A program made the translations under genes and the position numbers. The notes beneath the pieces were generated by a model, which saw nothing but the letters and a program-made list of their open reading frames with translations, made no database searches and was not told the DNA's origin. Of a DNA stretch of 64,000 bases, positions 1-7,741 are shown in pieces; position 1 is the stretch's first letter; every line of letters starts with the position of its first letter. The stretch is from CAZAYP01 sp964489425 [NCBI: uncultured Verrucomicrobiota bacterium] (GTDB taxonomy: Bacteria > Verrucomicrobiota > Kiritimatiellia > RZYC01): positions 24,808 through 88,807 of the forward strand of contig CAZAYP010000012.1 of the NCBI GenBank assembly GCA_964489425.1, given 5' to 3'.

Positions 1-45
1 CGGCGGCAAAGTGTGTGTCGTGTTCCGTCCCATGGTTCGCCCCGC

Positions 46-525
46 TCAGCGGGAACGCCGCAGCGCGTCGCGCTCGTTGCGCAAGCGGACAATTTTCAGG
101 CGCAGCTCAAAAAGTTTCTTTGTCCCCAAGGCCAAATTGCCCAGGCCAACCATCACGCAGCGGTCTGCCAGCACTTGCGGTGCGAACAACTCTTCAACCT
201 GACGTTGCGCTTCCGGCAACCCGGCAGAGATCGCGGCCTGGGCGGCGGCAATCTCGGCTTCGATTTCGGGACCGCGCGTCACGCGGCGGCGTTCGCGCTG
301 AGCTTTTTCGCGGGCAACGGCCAACGTGGCCACCTCGCGCAGGGACAAAACGGTGCTTTCCAATTCCTTGCGCGCCGCCAGCGCATCGGCAAGGGTTGCG
401 CAGTCTGCCGGGTCGAAACTGGCCAGGGCGTTCTCCGCCTGTTCAAGTTGCCGGCAAAGTTCAGCGGCGGATTCGGCCTGCGGCTGGTCGGGGGTGTCGG
501 TGGGTGTGGCGTCTTTCTTCTTCAT
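46..525 (-). CDS. Coiled-coil-rich hypothetical protein of a mobile element
   Basis: This 159-residue protein begins at an ATG with a GGACGG-type ribosome site about 9 bases upstream. The open frame continues further upstream, but that part is Arg/His-rich with no start signal, so I reject it. It has a short charged, Pro/Thr/Gln-rich N-terminus. The rest is helical and rich in Ala, Glu and Arg, with a mid-protein Ala-Arg-Glu-Lys-Arg run typical of coiled coils. No catalytic motif is visible and I do not recognise the family. It lies downstream of the ParB/topoisomerase-like gene on the same strand, which suggests a small accessory protein of the same element. The reading frame is well supported; the function is unknown. 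Confidence 0.6.
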   Translation of the reverse strand: MKKKDATPTDTPDQPQAESAAELCRQLEQAENALASFDPADCATLADALAARKELESTVLSLREVATLAVAREKAQRERRRVTRGPEIEAEIAAAQAAISAGLPEAQRQVEELFAPQVLADRCVMVGLGNLALGTKKLFELRLKIVRLRNERDALRRSR

Positions 526-861
526 TTGCTTCCGTCCTATGTTTGGGGTTGCGTTACTTCGCCCGCCGTCGTGGCTGGCAAATCTGTTTGAGTGTCGGTA
601 GCGCCGGTGTCGCAAGTCGCGTTGCGGCGCGCGGGCGTCCATGCGATCGCGCCCAGGCCAACCACGCGGGCCAGCCCACCAGCGCGGCCGCGCCGGCTGT
701 CAGCAGCGATAACAATTTTGGTGTGATTCATCGGGTCTCACGGATAAAAGGATCGGCGGACGAAGCGGTAAAAAAAGAACCCGCCGCCACCAGGCCGCCC
801 ATGCGACGCGACATGAAAAACGCCGCACAGACGCCGCCCGCCGAAAATTGAAATGTTGAGA
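526..861 (-). other. Interval with candidate very small ORFs
   Basis: No ordinary gene fits here. Two tiny minus-strand frames overlap by ATGA: 728-814 (28 codons) and 537-731 (64 codons). In a third frame, 554-715 would give a TTG-initiated 53-residue peptide starting with a hydrophobic, Trp-containing segment that could cross a membrane, followed by a basic tail. The hydrophobic frame looks most protein-like but has no ribosome site, while the ATGA overlap favours the 64-codon frame. I cannot decide between them. The interval sits between two genes of the element, so one small gene is likely. Confidence 0.3.
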
Positions 862-2268
862 TCATCGTGCATCACCGCGAAGCGCCAGCAATACCCGTTG
901 GCGTTGTTCGTCCAGGAACGCGGCGTCTTTAACCTCTTTCTCAAGCTCGTAGTTGAACGCCTCGGTGTCGATCACGCTGCCGATGGTGTCACGGAGGATT
1001 TGCTCCAGAGCGTCGGGCGGCAGGGCCTCAAGCTCATAGACCGCATCACCATGCTGGGCGTGAAACTTTGCGTAGTTGGTTGAGGTTTTTTTGGCGGTCA
1101 TCATCGGCGGCAAGTCGTAGTCCTCAATCTGCTCCGGCGTGATAGCGGCCCTTACCGCAACGATCTCTTGAACGCCGAAGTCATCCCGGATGGACCTCAC
1201 GAAGGATTGGGAGATTTCTTCCCCGTCCGGGTCGTGGTCGGAAAGCAAAACCAAGACAAGTCTGGATTTCCCGCTCATGCGGTATCGCTGGGCCATCTCA
1301 TACCTTGGAACCCCGGAGCAATACCCACGGCCAATCGTGTATGGGACCGTGTAGTCTGCAGCCACGCGGTGGACGATACTTTGCACAGTGTTCTTCTCAC
1401 CGACGATCTCAACATGGTTCGTCTGGGATTGCATCAGATCGCGCCAGTAGGTCTTGAACATCCGGTCGGCCTGGGCTGCTATGTATTCACTGGCGCAATG
1501 GTGGGTCGGCCAATTCGATTGTGGGCGCGTCTCATCCGAAACCGCCTTCCACGGGATCCGGCCATCCAGGCGGGCGCGCAGGGCCAGCTCGCAAAGTTGC
1601 TGGTAGGATGCGCGGGTATTGGAATAGCGGCCGGATTTCTTGGCATGCAACATGGGCGGGTTATTCAATAGGGCATAATGGATTTGCCGCACGGAAAGGG
1701 GCCAGTATTCCCGGCGCGCCTCAACCACGGCCATGATGGAATCCAGGAACGGCTTTTTCGCTGCGCTGATGCCGTGCCGGGTTTTCGCGCCCCTAATGAT
1801 CATCGGGACCGCCGCAACCTTGGATTGCTCGCGCCGATGCTGCACCAGTGCCGCATGGGCCTGCTCGGGGTTCACCGCGACGATCTTCTCACGCAACTGC
1901 TCATCAAGCGTTTTGACTCGCTGCTGATTGTGGGCGGCCAGTTCTTTAACGTAGTCATCGCGGGTACGGTCAGACCTTGCGAAGTCGGCATACCGCACCG
2001 GGACCACGTCCAGGCCTGCCATCCGGGCGGCCGCATACCGGCGGTGGCCACTCAATATATAATTGTCGCGCGTGACCACCAGCGGCTCGCGGATCCCGTG
2101 GGCGGCGATGTCGCGGGCAAGGCTCTCTAGATCCGGGTCAGCGGTCGGCGGTCGGTAAAGTAGTTCGTTCTCGGGGCTGGGCGTCAGGACCGCGAGCCCA
2201 ACCTGGCCGGCCACGAGGGCAGCGGCAGCGGAGGTGTCGGGCATGGCGGCTGTGGCGGTGGTTGGCAT
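862..2268 (-). CDS. ParB-like domain fused to topoisomerase VI-A/Spo11-like Toprim protein
   Basis: This 468-residue protein has two recognisable parts. Residues about 28-95 look like a ParB/Srx-type domain, with a Gly-His-Arg-Arg motif at 74-77 preceded by an Ile-Leu-Ser run. Residues about 180-440 resemble the topoisomerase VI subunit A/Spo11-like proteins found in actinobacterial and phage-type elements. A winged-helix CAP-like stretch has RQIHY at 194-198, placing Tyr198 where Spo11 and TopoVI-A carry the catalytic tyrosine. The Toprim acidic residues are Glu291 (in GEKN) and the DxDPxG motif with Asp344, Asp346 and Gly349. The family function is inferred to be DNA cleavage or strand passage; the ParB domain may supply binding or CTP switching. 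The start codon follows the excisionase-like gene stop by six bases, implying one operon. Domain assignments are by eye; the fusion itself lies in a single uninterrupted frame. Confidence 0.75.
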   Translation of the reverse strand: MPTTATAAMPDTSAAAALVAGQVGLAVLTPSPENELLYRPPTADPDLESLARDIAAHGIREPLVVTRDNYILSGHRRYAAARMAGLDVVPVRYADFARSDRTRDDYVKELAAHNQQRVKTLDEQLREKIVAVNPEQAHAALVQHRREQSKVAAVPMIIRGAKTRHGISAAKKPFLDSIMAVVEARREYWPLSVRQIHYALLNNPPMLHAKKSGRYSNTRASYQQLCELALRARLDGRIPWKAVSDETRPQSNWPTHHCASEYIAAQADRMFKTYWRDLMQSQTNHVEIVGEKNTVQSIVHRVAADYTVPYTIGRGYCSGVPRYEMAQRYRMSGKSRLVLVLLSDHDPDGEEISQSFVRSIRDDFGVQEIVAVRAAITPEQIEDYDLPPMMTAKKTSTNYAKFHAQHGDAVYELEALPPDALEQILRDTIGSVIDTEAFNYELEKEVKDAAFLDEQRQRVLLALRGDAR

Positions 2269-2274
2269 GGCGGG

Positions 2275-2508
2275 TCAGCAAACGCGGAACTTTTCCAACG
2301 CGGCGTCCACATCAGACTTTTTGAAAAGCACGAGGCGCTTGGAAACCCGTAAGAACGGAATCACGCCAGAGGCCATCCAGTAACGGACCTGCCGCACGCA
2401 GACGCTGGCATATTGCGCCAGGTCGGCCTCGCGCAGGTATCCGGGATCCGTAATCCGCTTCCGTATCTTCTTTTGCTGCTTCTTGCCTTGTCGCGTGTCT
2501 GTCTGCAT
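2275..2508 (-). CDS. Excisionase-like HTH DNA-binding protein
   Basis: This 77-residue protein has a Lys/Arg-rich N-terminal tail followed by a MerR/excisionase-type winged helix (HTH_17-like), from about residue 24 to the C-terminus. The pattern is typical: an Arg-Glu-Ala-Asp-Leu-Ala start to helix 1, a recognition helix containing Val-Arg-Gln-Val-Arg-Tyr-Trp, a Gly-Val-Ile-Pro turn, and a wing ending in Phe-Lys-Lys-Ser-Asp-Val. I chose the ATG at 2508 because it gives the usual Xis size; the upstream frame is not protein-like. It is the first gene of the leftward operon and is divergent from the gene at 2570, with only 61 bases between start codons. It may therefore regulate both directions as well as direct excision. 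Confidence 0.7.
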   Translation of the reverse strand: MQTDTRQGKKQQKKIRKRITDPGYLREADLAQYASVCVRQVRYWMASGVIPFLRVSKRLVLFKKSDVDAALEKFRVC

Positions 2509-2569
2509 ATATTTGCCTTTCGCCTCTTGACCTTTCCCATGCAATGGTGTATGTTTTATATGCGATGTT

Positions 2570-3922
2570 ATGAAAAAGGACCTGATAGACGCAAAAGAAG
2601 CCGCGCGCCGGATCGGCGTGGGTCCGCGTACCCTGCCGCGTTGGGTCCGCGAGCGAATCATTGATGCCGCTCCCGGCACCGTGGGCCAGGGCAAGCGCAT
2701 GATGTTCGCTGCCGCGATGGTTGACGATTTCGCTTCCGGCCAAGACATGGCGCGATTGCTGGCGCGGGCGCTGTTGGCGCTGAAAACGCAGGGCATCGAT
2801 TCGAGGTGTGCGGACTATTGGAAGATCCTTCGCAAAGGCGGGCGGCGGATTTACTACTCCATGGAAGAGTGCTGCGAACGGTTGCCGCCGATCACCGGCG
2901 GGCCGACACGGTACTCGGTTCCAGGCCAGCCACCTTTTTTTGTTGATCATGATGATCTGCTGACCAACTGCAAATTGATCGCCGCATCATTCCCGCAGAA
3001 ACAGCGGCGGCGCTGGATGGAATATCTTCTTGCCATGGCCATCGTGGCAGACGATCCGAGGCGCGGACAATACTGGCGGTCCAGCCGGCAGCCGCAAATC
3101 AGTTTCAAGCATCTCGCAAAGCGCGCCAAGCGGCCGGCGTTTCACATCCTCCGCGATTTTTGGGGCCCCTTGCGCCAAACGCTTCGAGATCGAGAGGAAA
3201 AAAGGAATAACGAGTTGGTGAAGATCTCCCGGCATCTGCCCACGCAACACTGCGCGGCATGCTCCCATTTGGATCTGGGCACTGGCAGGTGCGGAGTCAG
3301 CACCACCCCGCCGCATGGATCGTCGTGTCGATCGTTCGTGGCAAACCCCTCCAAGGGGGAACTGTTTGCATATTTCTCCACATTGGACACAACGCTCGAT
3401 CAAGATGGCAATTTCGCCATTGTAACGGCCCGCCAGACGGGGCGGCTCGCGGTTATTGATCGCGTGGCCCGATCAATTTGTGCAGAGCTAAAAATCCCAT
3501 TGGAACCGATTCTCAAAGATCTACAGCACCGGGATGCGCTTCATGTAAAACGCGGGATGTATCCAAGCGCTTCGGAAGTTGGCCACGCCATGATGCTAAA
3601 GCGATGCCAGGCCGCTACGATCTGGCGGGGGATAGTCGCGCACATGCCCGCTGCCGGGGGCGCGTGGCTGGGTGATTACTTTGCGGAGAAGGTGCGCCAT
3701 CGGCGGCAAGGTCCGCCTGTTGCCGAGGGGGTAGACATCGAGTCGCTGGGTCCCGCCGATGAGGTCGCCATCGAAATAGATTGTCCCGAGTGCAAGTATG
3801 GTCTGCTGGGCCATGATGGCAATGCGGCCGCTGACAACCCCAGCTTCAAGTGCTGCGAATGCGGAACCGTGTTTACCGCGACCCGCTTGCGGGAGCTGGG
3901 CGTCAAGCCGCGCCGCCGGTAA
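2570..3922 (+). CDS. HTH and zinc-ribbon protein of unknown function
   Basis: This 450-residue protein is of a family I do not recognise. Residues about 5-35 look like a MerR-type helix-turn-helix (Ala-Lys-Glu-Ala-Ala-Arg-Arg-Ile-Gly-Val). A central Cys cluster around residues 222-250 has CxxC followed by two further Cys, spaced as in small metal or Fe-S sites. The C-terminus holds a four-Cys zinc ribbon (CPEC, then CCEC about 30 residues later). The middle is basic and helical. The architecture suggests DNA binding, possibly replication or regulation of the element, but no nuclease, helicase or integrase motif is visible. It is the last gene before the tRNA-proximal end and is divergent from the excisionase-like gene. 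Confidence 0.65.
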   Translation: MKKDLIDAKEAARRIGVGPRTLPRWVRERIIDAAPGTVGQGKRMMFAAAMVDDFASGQDMARLLARALLALKTQGIDSRCADYWKILRKGGRRIYYSMEECCERLPPITGGPTRYSVPGQPPFFVDHDDLLTNCKLIAASFPQKQRRRWMEYLLAMAIVADDPRRGQYWRSSRQPQISFKHLAKRAKRPAFHILRDFWGPLRQTLRDREEKRNNELVKISRHLPTQHCAACSHLDLGTGRCGVSTTPPHGSSCRSFVANPSKGELFAYFSTLDTTLDQDGNFAIVTARQTGRLAVIDRVARSICAELKIPLEPILKDLQHRDALHVKRGMYPSASEVGHAMMLKRCQAATIWRGIVAHMPAAGGAWLGDYFAEKVRHRRQGPPVAEGVDIESLGPADEVAIEIDCPECKYGLLGHDGNAAADNPSFKCCECGTVFTATRLRELGVKPRRR

Positions 3923-3929
3923 TTATCAC

Positions 3930-4012
3930 GGGTGCACCCATAGTGCACCCAAGCCGCCTGAACAGAGGCCAGCCACCCGGCCGCGCGAAAACTGGGTGCA
4001 CTTTGGGTGCAC
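3930..4012. repeat. Four GGGTGCAC motifs in the element end
   Basis: The octamer GGGTGCAC occurs at 3930-3937, inverted at 3943-3950, and direct at 3994-4001 and 4005-4012. The first pair forms a palindrome with a five-base gap; the second pair is a direct repeat spaced 11 bases start to start. They sit between the last element gene and the tRNA 3' end, where integrase or excisionase arm sites normally lie. Binding by the HTH proteins of this element is inference. Confidence 0.6.
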
Positions 4013-4120
4013 TTGTTTCCGGAATACGGTGCCGCTATGTGCCGTTATGGCGTTTTTCGCTACACCTTGAAAAAGTGCCATATTTCTTGGATAAATGGCT
4101 TATTTGCAAAGGATTTAGGC

Positions 4121-4196
4121 TGGTGGCGGGGAGCGGGATCGAACCGCTGACCCGAGGCTTATGAGTCCTCTGCTCTACCAACTGAGCTACCCCGCC
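4121..4196 (-). tRNA. tRNA-Met (anticodon CAU)
   Basis: The minus strand folds as a complete tRNA. The acceptor stem is GGCGGGG with CCCCGCC, the D arm is GCUC/GAGC, the anticodon loop is CUCAUAA, and the T arm is AGCGG-UUCGAUC-CCGCU. The discriminator is A and the CCA end is encoded. The top pair of the anticodon stem (A31-G39) is a mismatch. The first base pair is G-C, so it is not initiator tRNA. Elongator Met is most likely; a tRNA-Ile with a modified CAU anticodon cannot be excluded by eye. Its 3' end faces the mobile element, which makes it the probable integration site. Confidence 0.93.
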
Positions 4197-4213
4197 ATGG
4201 TGCGAGGTCATTC

Positions 4214-4240
4214 CTTATAGAGCTTGGCCTTCAAATTCAA
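4214..4240 (-). promoter_or_regulatory. Candidate promoter of the tRNA gene
   Basis: Reading leftward, TTGAAT (4235-4240) and TATAAG (4214-4219) are separated by 15 bases, and the -10 ends 17 bases before the mature tRNA 5' end. The spacer is short for a sigma-70 promoter, so this is a modest candidate. The rest of 4197-4355 shows no gene. Confidence 0.4.
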
Positions 4241-4355
4241 GCCCTTTGTTATCATTATTAATAACGCACAGGCCCGCGCGCGGCACCGCTTCGCTGTTGG
4301 TTTCATGGGACCGGTTCTCTGGGTTGATCCATCTATCGCCATCCCGATCCTTAGA

Positions 4356-6548
4356 TCAGGCGGCTTTCAAAGAGCGCTTCCGCAAACACAGCGCGTTGGC
4401 TACAACCGAAACCGAACTGAAGCTCATGGCGGCACCCCCAATAGTCGGACTGAGGAGCAAGCCGAAGAACGGGTAAAGCACCCCCCGCCGCGACCGGTAT
4501 ACCCAACGCGTTATAGAGGAAAGCGAACAAAAGGTTCTGCCGGATGTTGCGCATCGTGGCGCGACTGAGGCGGATAGCCTTGGCAATGACGCGCAAGTCA
4601 CCTTTCACGAGCGTGATGCCCGCGCTTTGCATGGCCACGCCTGTGCCCGGGCCCATCGCAATGCCGACGTCCGCTTCGCTGAGGGCCGGGGCGTCGTTGA
4701 TGCCGTCGCCGGCCATCGCGACATGTTGGCCTGCCGCTCGCAACCGCTTAACCTAGAAAGAGCAGATGAACTACGAAACACGCGAATCACGCGAATGCGT
4801 TCCTTTGACTCTCTGCTAAATATGTACGGCAATGGATCGAATTCTTCCTTCACCCAACAGGTGAACGATGTTATTCTCAACTTGTGTCCGCTCTTCTTTC
4901 TGCGGCAACGAGTTTCGCGTTATTCGCGTGTTTCGTAGTTAATTCAAATGCTGCATTTAGGCTTAACGTAGTTGACCTTGCCGGCTGGGTCGACCCCCGC
5001 TTCCACCGTATCGAGGCCGAGTTGTTGCGCCACCGCGTCGGCGCTGCGGCGGTTGTCGCCGGTGAGCATGACGAGGGTCAAACCGAGCGCATGCAGTTCA
5101 TGGATGGCTGCGATGGTGGTGGGCTTGAGCGGATCGGCGACGGCGAGGATCCCGGCTGGCCGGCCATCGATGGCGACATACATAACCGTCTTGCCATCCT
5201 CCTGAAGCCGCGCGGCCGTGGATTCAAGAGCATCCAGACCTGTAACTTGTTCATTCCGCAGAAAGTCTGGCTTGCCGATCATCACCCCATGTCCGGCCAC
5301 GCTGCCGACCACGCCGCCGGCCGTCACCGGGCGAAAATCCTGCACGATTGCGATCCCGATGCCGTGCTCCTTAGCGCCACGCAAAAACGCCGCGGCGAGC
5401 GGATGCTCGCTGTGCTGTTCCAGCGCGGCGGCGTAGCGGAGAATCGTGTTGGCGTCGAAACCGCTCATGGGCAGGACATCCAACAGGGTGGGTTTGCCCT
5501 CCGTAAGCGTTCCCGTTTTGTCCATGACCAGCGTGGTGACTTTCTCCAACCGTTCGAGCGCCTCGGCGTTCTTGACGAGCACGCCTTCCTGCGCGCCGTG
5601 GCCGATGCCGACCATGATGGACATCGGCGTGGCCAACCCCAGGGCACACGGACAGGCGATGATGAGGACCGCGACGGCGTTGACCAGGGCGTGCGCGAGT
5701 TGGGGCTCCGGCCCAAGCCACAGCCAGGCGCCGAAGGTGAGCGCGGAAACGGCCAGGACCGTCGGCACGAATCGGCGCGCGATCTTGTCGGCCAGACCCT
5801 GAATCGGCGCGCGACTCCGCTGGGCTTCGGCGACCATGTTCACGATCTGCCCCAGCAACGTGTCGCGGCCGACCCGCTCGGCGCGCATGACGAAACTACC
5901 GGGGCCATTGACCGTGCCGCCGGTCACCGCGTCGCCTACGGTCTTTTCCACCGGGAGCGGCTCGCCGGTGATCAGCGCTTCGTCGATTGAGCTGTGTCTT
6001 TCGAGGATAACCCCATCGACGGGCACCTTGTCACCTGGAACCACGCGCAACCGGTCGCTGACTTTCACCTGATCAAGCGTGACTTCCTGGTCGCCCCCCG
6101 GGGCGACCAGGCGCGCGGTTGGCGCCGCGAGATTCAGCAACGCCTTGATGGCACTGCCCGTGCGGCGCCGGGCGCGGAGTTCGAGCACCTGGCCGAGGAG
6201 CACCAGCACCACGATCACCGCTGCGGCCTCGAAGTAGATGGGGATCTGGCCCACCCGCCGCATCGCCGGCGGGAACCATCCTGGCGCGAACAACGCCCCG
6301 AGGCTGTAGCCAAACGCCGCGCCCACCCCGATGGTAATCAGCGTAAACATGTTCAATTGGCCGGTTACAAGGGAACGCCAGCCACGCCGGATAAATGGCC
6401 AGCCGGCCCACCCAACCACCGGCGCGGCGAGCACCGCTTGTAACCAGCGCGCGCCATGACCATGCGCCCAGGGTTGCGCGGCCAACGGTGTCCCTTCGGC
6501 AAACGTGTGTGACCGCTGAGCGCCCGGGGGGTGTAGTTTGACCGCCAT
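4356..6548 (-). pseudogene. Disrupted copper-type P1B ATPase
   Basis: This is the remnant of a heavy-metal-exporting P-type ATPase of the CopA type. The larger piece (4944-6548) encodes a TGEPLPVEK actuator motif, CPC at residues 299-301, the phosphorylation motif DKTGT with Asp343, and the nucleotide-domain HP motif. It then runs into foreign sequence just after the TGDN region. Translation resumes at about 4743 with the conserved GDGINDAP hinge, then shifts frame at a run of six C at 4481-4486 on the plus strand. The last transmembrane segments continue in another frame to 4356. The N-terminal metal-binding domain and first membrane helices are also missing. Removing the insertion at 4753-4960 and one repeat copy restores the frame exactly. 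The truncated 534-residue piece cannot be a working pump. Confidence 0.9.
4753..4960. mobile_element. 208-bp MITE-like insertion with 7-bp target duplication
   Basis: The element is flanked by GCTTAAC at 4746-4752 and again at 4961-4967. Both ends begin with CTA(G/A)A. Nearly perfect 27-bp inverted repeats lie at 4769-4795 and 4914-4940, containing ACTACGAAACACGCGAAT and differing at one position. No ORF for a transposase is inside, so it is non-autonomous. It interrupts the P-type ATPase between the Val-Asn-Tyr-Val-Lys and Arg-Leu-Arg codons. Confidence 0.85.
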
Positions 6549-6876
6549 GAAAGGAGGACCGGGCGATGGCGAGAAACAGTAGCATGGAAGAGGGCGCGGG
6601 ATGGGCGCGGGTCAGGGCTGGGTTTGCGGCGTGGCGCCAGGCGCGGCAAGGCGCAGAACGAATCCCGGAGGATGATCGTTGTCAAAAATTTTGTGTCAAG
6701 AAGTGGTTGGGGGGTAGTTCGGCCTCGAAGCGGAGTCTAAACATACGGATCAGCTCCTGCAGGTGGTATTTAATCATGGGATTGGGCTTGGTCCAGCGGT
6801 AACGGGCCAGGCGATCGGCCACAAGTATAGTGGGCTGAGATTGCATGCCGGCCTGCGGTGTGGCAAGCTGGGGGCC
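6549..6876. other. Gene-free interval
   Basis: No convincing gene is present. On the minus strand, about 6682-6830 reads as an aromatic and basic peptide end (Lys-Pro-Asn-Pro-Met-Ile-Lys-Tyr and further) that could be the 3' remnant of a lost gene. It continues upstream only as an antisense frame of the phosphodiesterase, so I do not call it. Confidence 0.4.
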
Positions 6877-7737
6877 ATGGCAACCTTGTTCACGCGGCGC
6901 GGGTTTGCCCGCCTGTGTCTTGGCGCGCTGGGCGCGGGCGTAGGCAGCCTGGCGTACATGCGGATGTGGGAGCCGTTCCGGCTGCGCGCGGTGCGGCACC
7001 GAGTCCCGCCAGCGGCCGGCGCGCCGGCGCATGGACTGCGCGTATTGCACATCTCGGACCTGCATGCGTCGGGTGTGGTGCCCCTGGAGTTCATCAACTA
7101 TGCCGTGCAACTCGGTTTGGCCCAGGAACCCGACCTGATCTGCCTGACCGGAGACTACGTGACCCACAAGATTGCCAATGCTCCGGACTACGCGGCCATC
7201 TTGCGCCAGTTGAGCGCGGCGGCGCCGACGTTCGCGTGCCTCGGCAACCACGACGGCGGCAAGTGGGCGTTTCTCAACATGGGGTACCGCGACACCGCCC
7301 CCGTGCAGCAGTTGCTGGCCGACGCCGGGATCACCTGCCTGCGCAACGCCGCGCAGCACCTTGAGGTCAAAGGCCGGCCTGTATCCCTGATCGGGTTGGC
7401 CGATTTCTGGGCGGAAGCGGCCCGGCCCGCGCCGGCCTTTGCCGCAGTGGCGGGCGCGAATCCGGCCGCCTACCGCATTGTGCTGTCGCACAACCCGGAC
7501 TCCAAGAAGTTCCTTGTTGCCCAGCCGTGGGACCTGCTGCTGTGCGGCCACACCCACGGCGGCCAGTTTGCCGCGCCGATCATCGGCACGCCGTTCGCGC
7601 CGGTGGCGGATCGCCGGTACGTGGCGGGGCTCAAGCCGTGGAACGACCGCTGGATCCATGTGACCCGCGGGGTGGGCAACATCTTGGGCCTGCGCTTCAA
7701 TTGCCCGCCGGAAGTCAGCGTGCTGGAGTTGGGGTGA
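6877..7737 (+). CDS. Tat-exported metallophosphoesterase (YaeI-like)
   Basis: This 286-residue calcineurin-like phosphodiesterase probably acts at the outer face of the inner membrane. All dimetal-site motifs are present: DLH (Asp61, His63), GDY (Asp93), GNHD (Asn125, His126), His205 in LSHNP, and GHTH (His225, His227). The N-terminus has a twin-arginine signal (TRRGF at 6-10) followed by a Gly/Ala/Leu hydrophobic stretch, as in YaeI, a phosphodiesterase linked to lipid A precursor metabolism. I chose the ATG at 6877 because it places the Tat motif at the N-terminus. The next gene starts five bases after the stop, so the two are probably co-transcribed. Confidence 0.85.
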   Translation: MATLFTRRGFARLCLGALGAGVGSLAYMRMWEPFRLRAVRHRVPPAAGAPAHGLRVLHISDLHASGVVPLEFINYAVQLGLAQEPDLICLTGDYVTHKIANAPDYAAILRQLSAAAPTFACLGNHDGGKWAFLNMGYRDTAPVQQLLADAGITCLRNAAQHLEVKGRPVSLIGLADFWAEAARPAPAFAAVAGANPAAYRIVLSHNPDSKKFLVAQPWDLLLCGHTHGGQFAAPIIGTPFAPVADRRYVAGLKPWNDRWIHVTRGVGNILGLRFNCPPEVSVLELG

Positions 7738-7741
7738 TGCC

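Noticed and set aside
4121-4196. Initiator tRNA (fMet) identity for the CAU tRNA
   Set aside because: The acceptor stem begins with a G-C pair rather than the unpaired C1-A72 of initiator tRNA.
4944-6548. The 534-residue P-type ATPase frame as a functional gene
   Set aside because: It lacks the N-terminal membrane part and metal-binding domain, and its hinge and last helices are cut off by the insertion; calling it intact would hide the damage.
6682-6830. A possible 3' remnant of a lost gene on the minus strand
   Set aside because: It reads like a protein end, but there is no supporting frame upstream other than the antisense of the phosphodiesterase.
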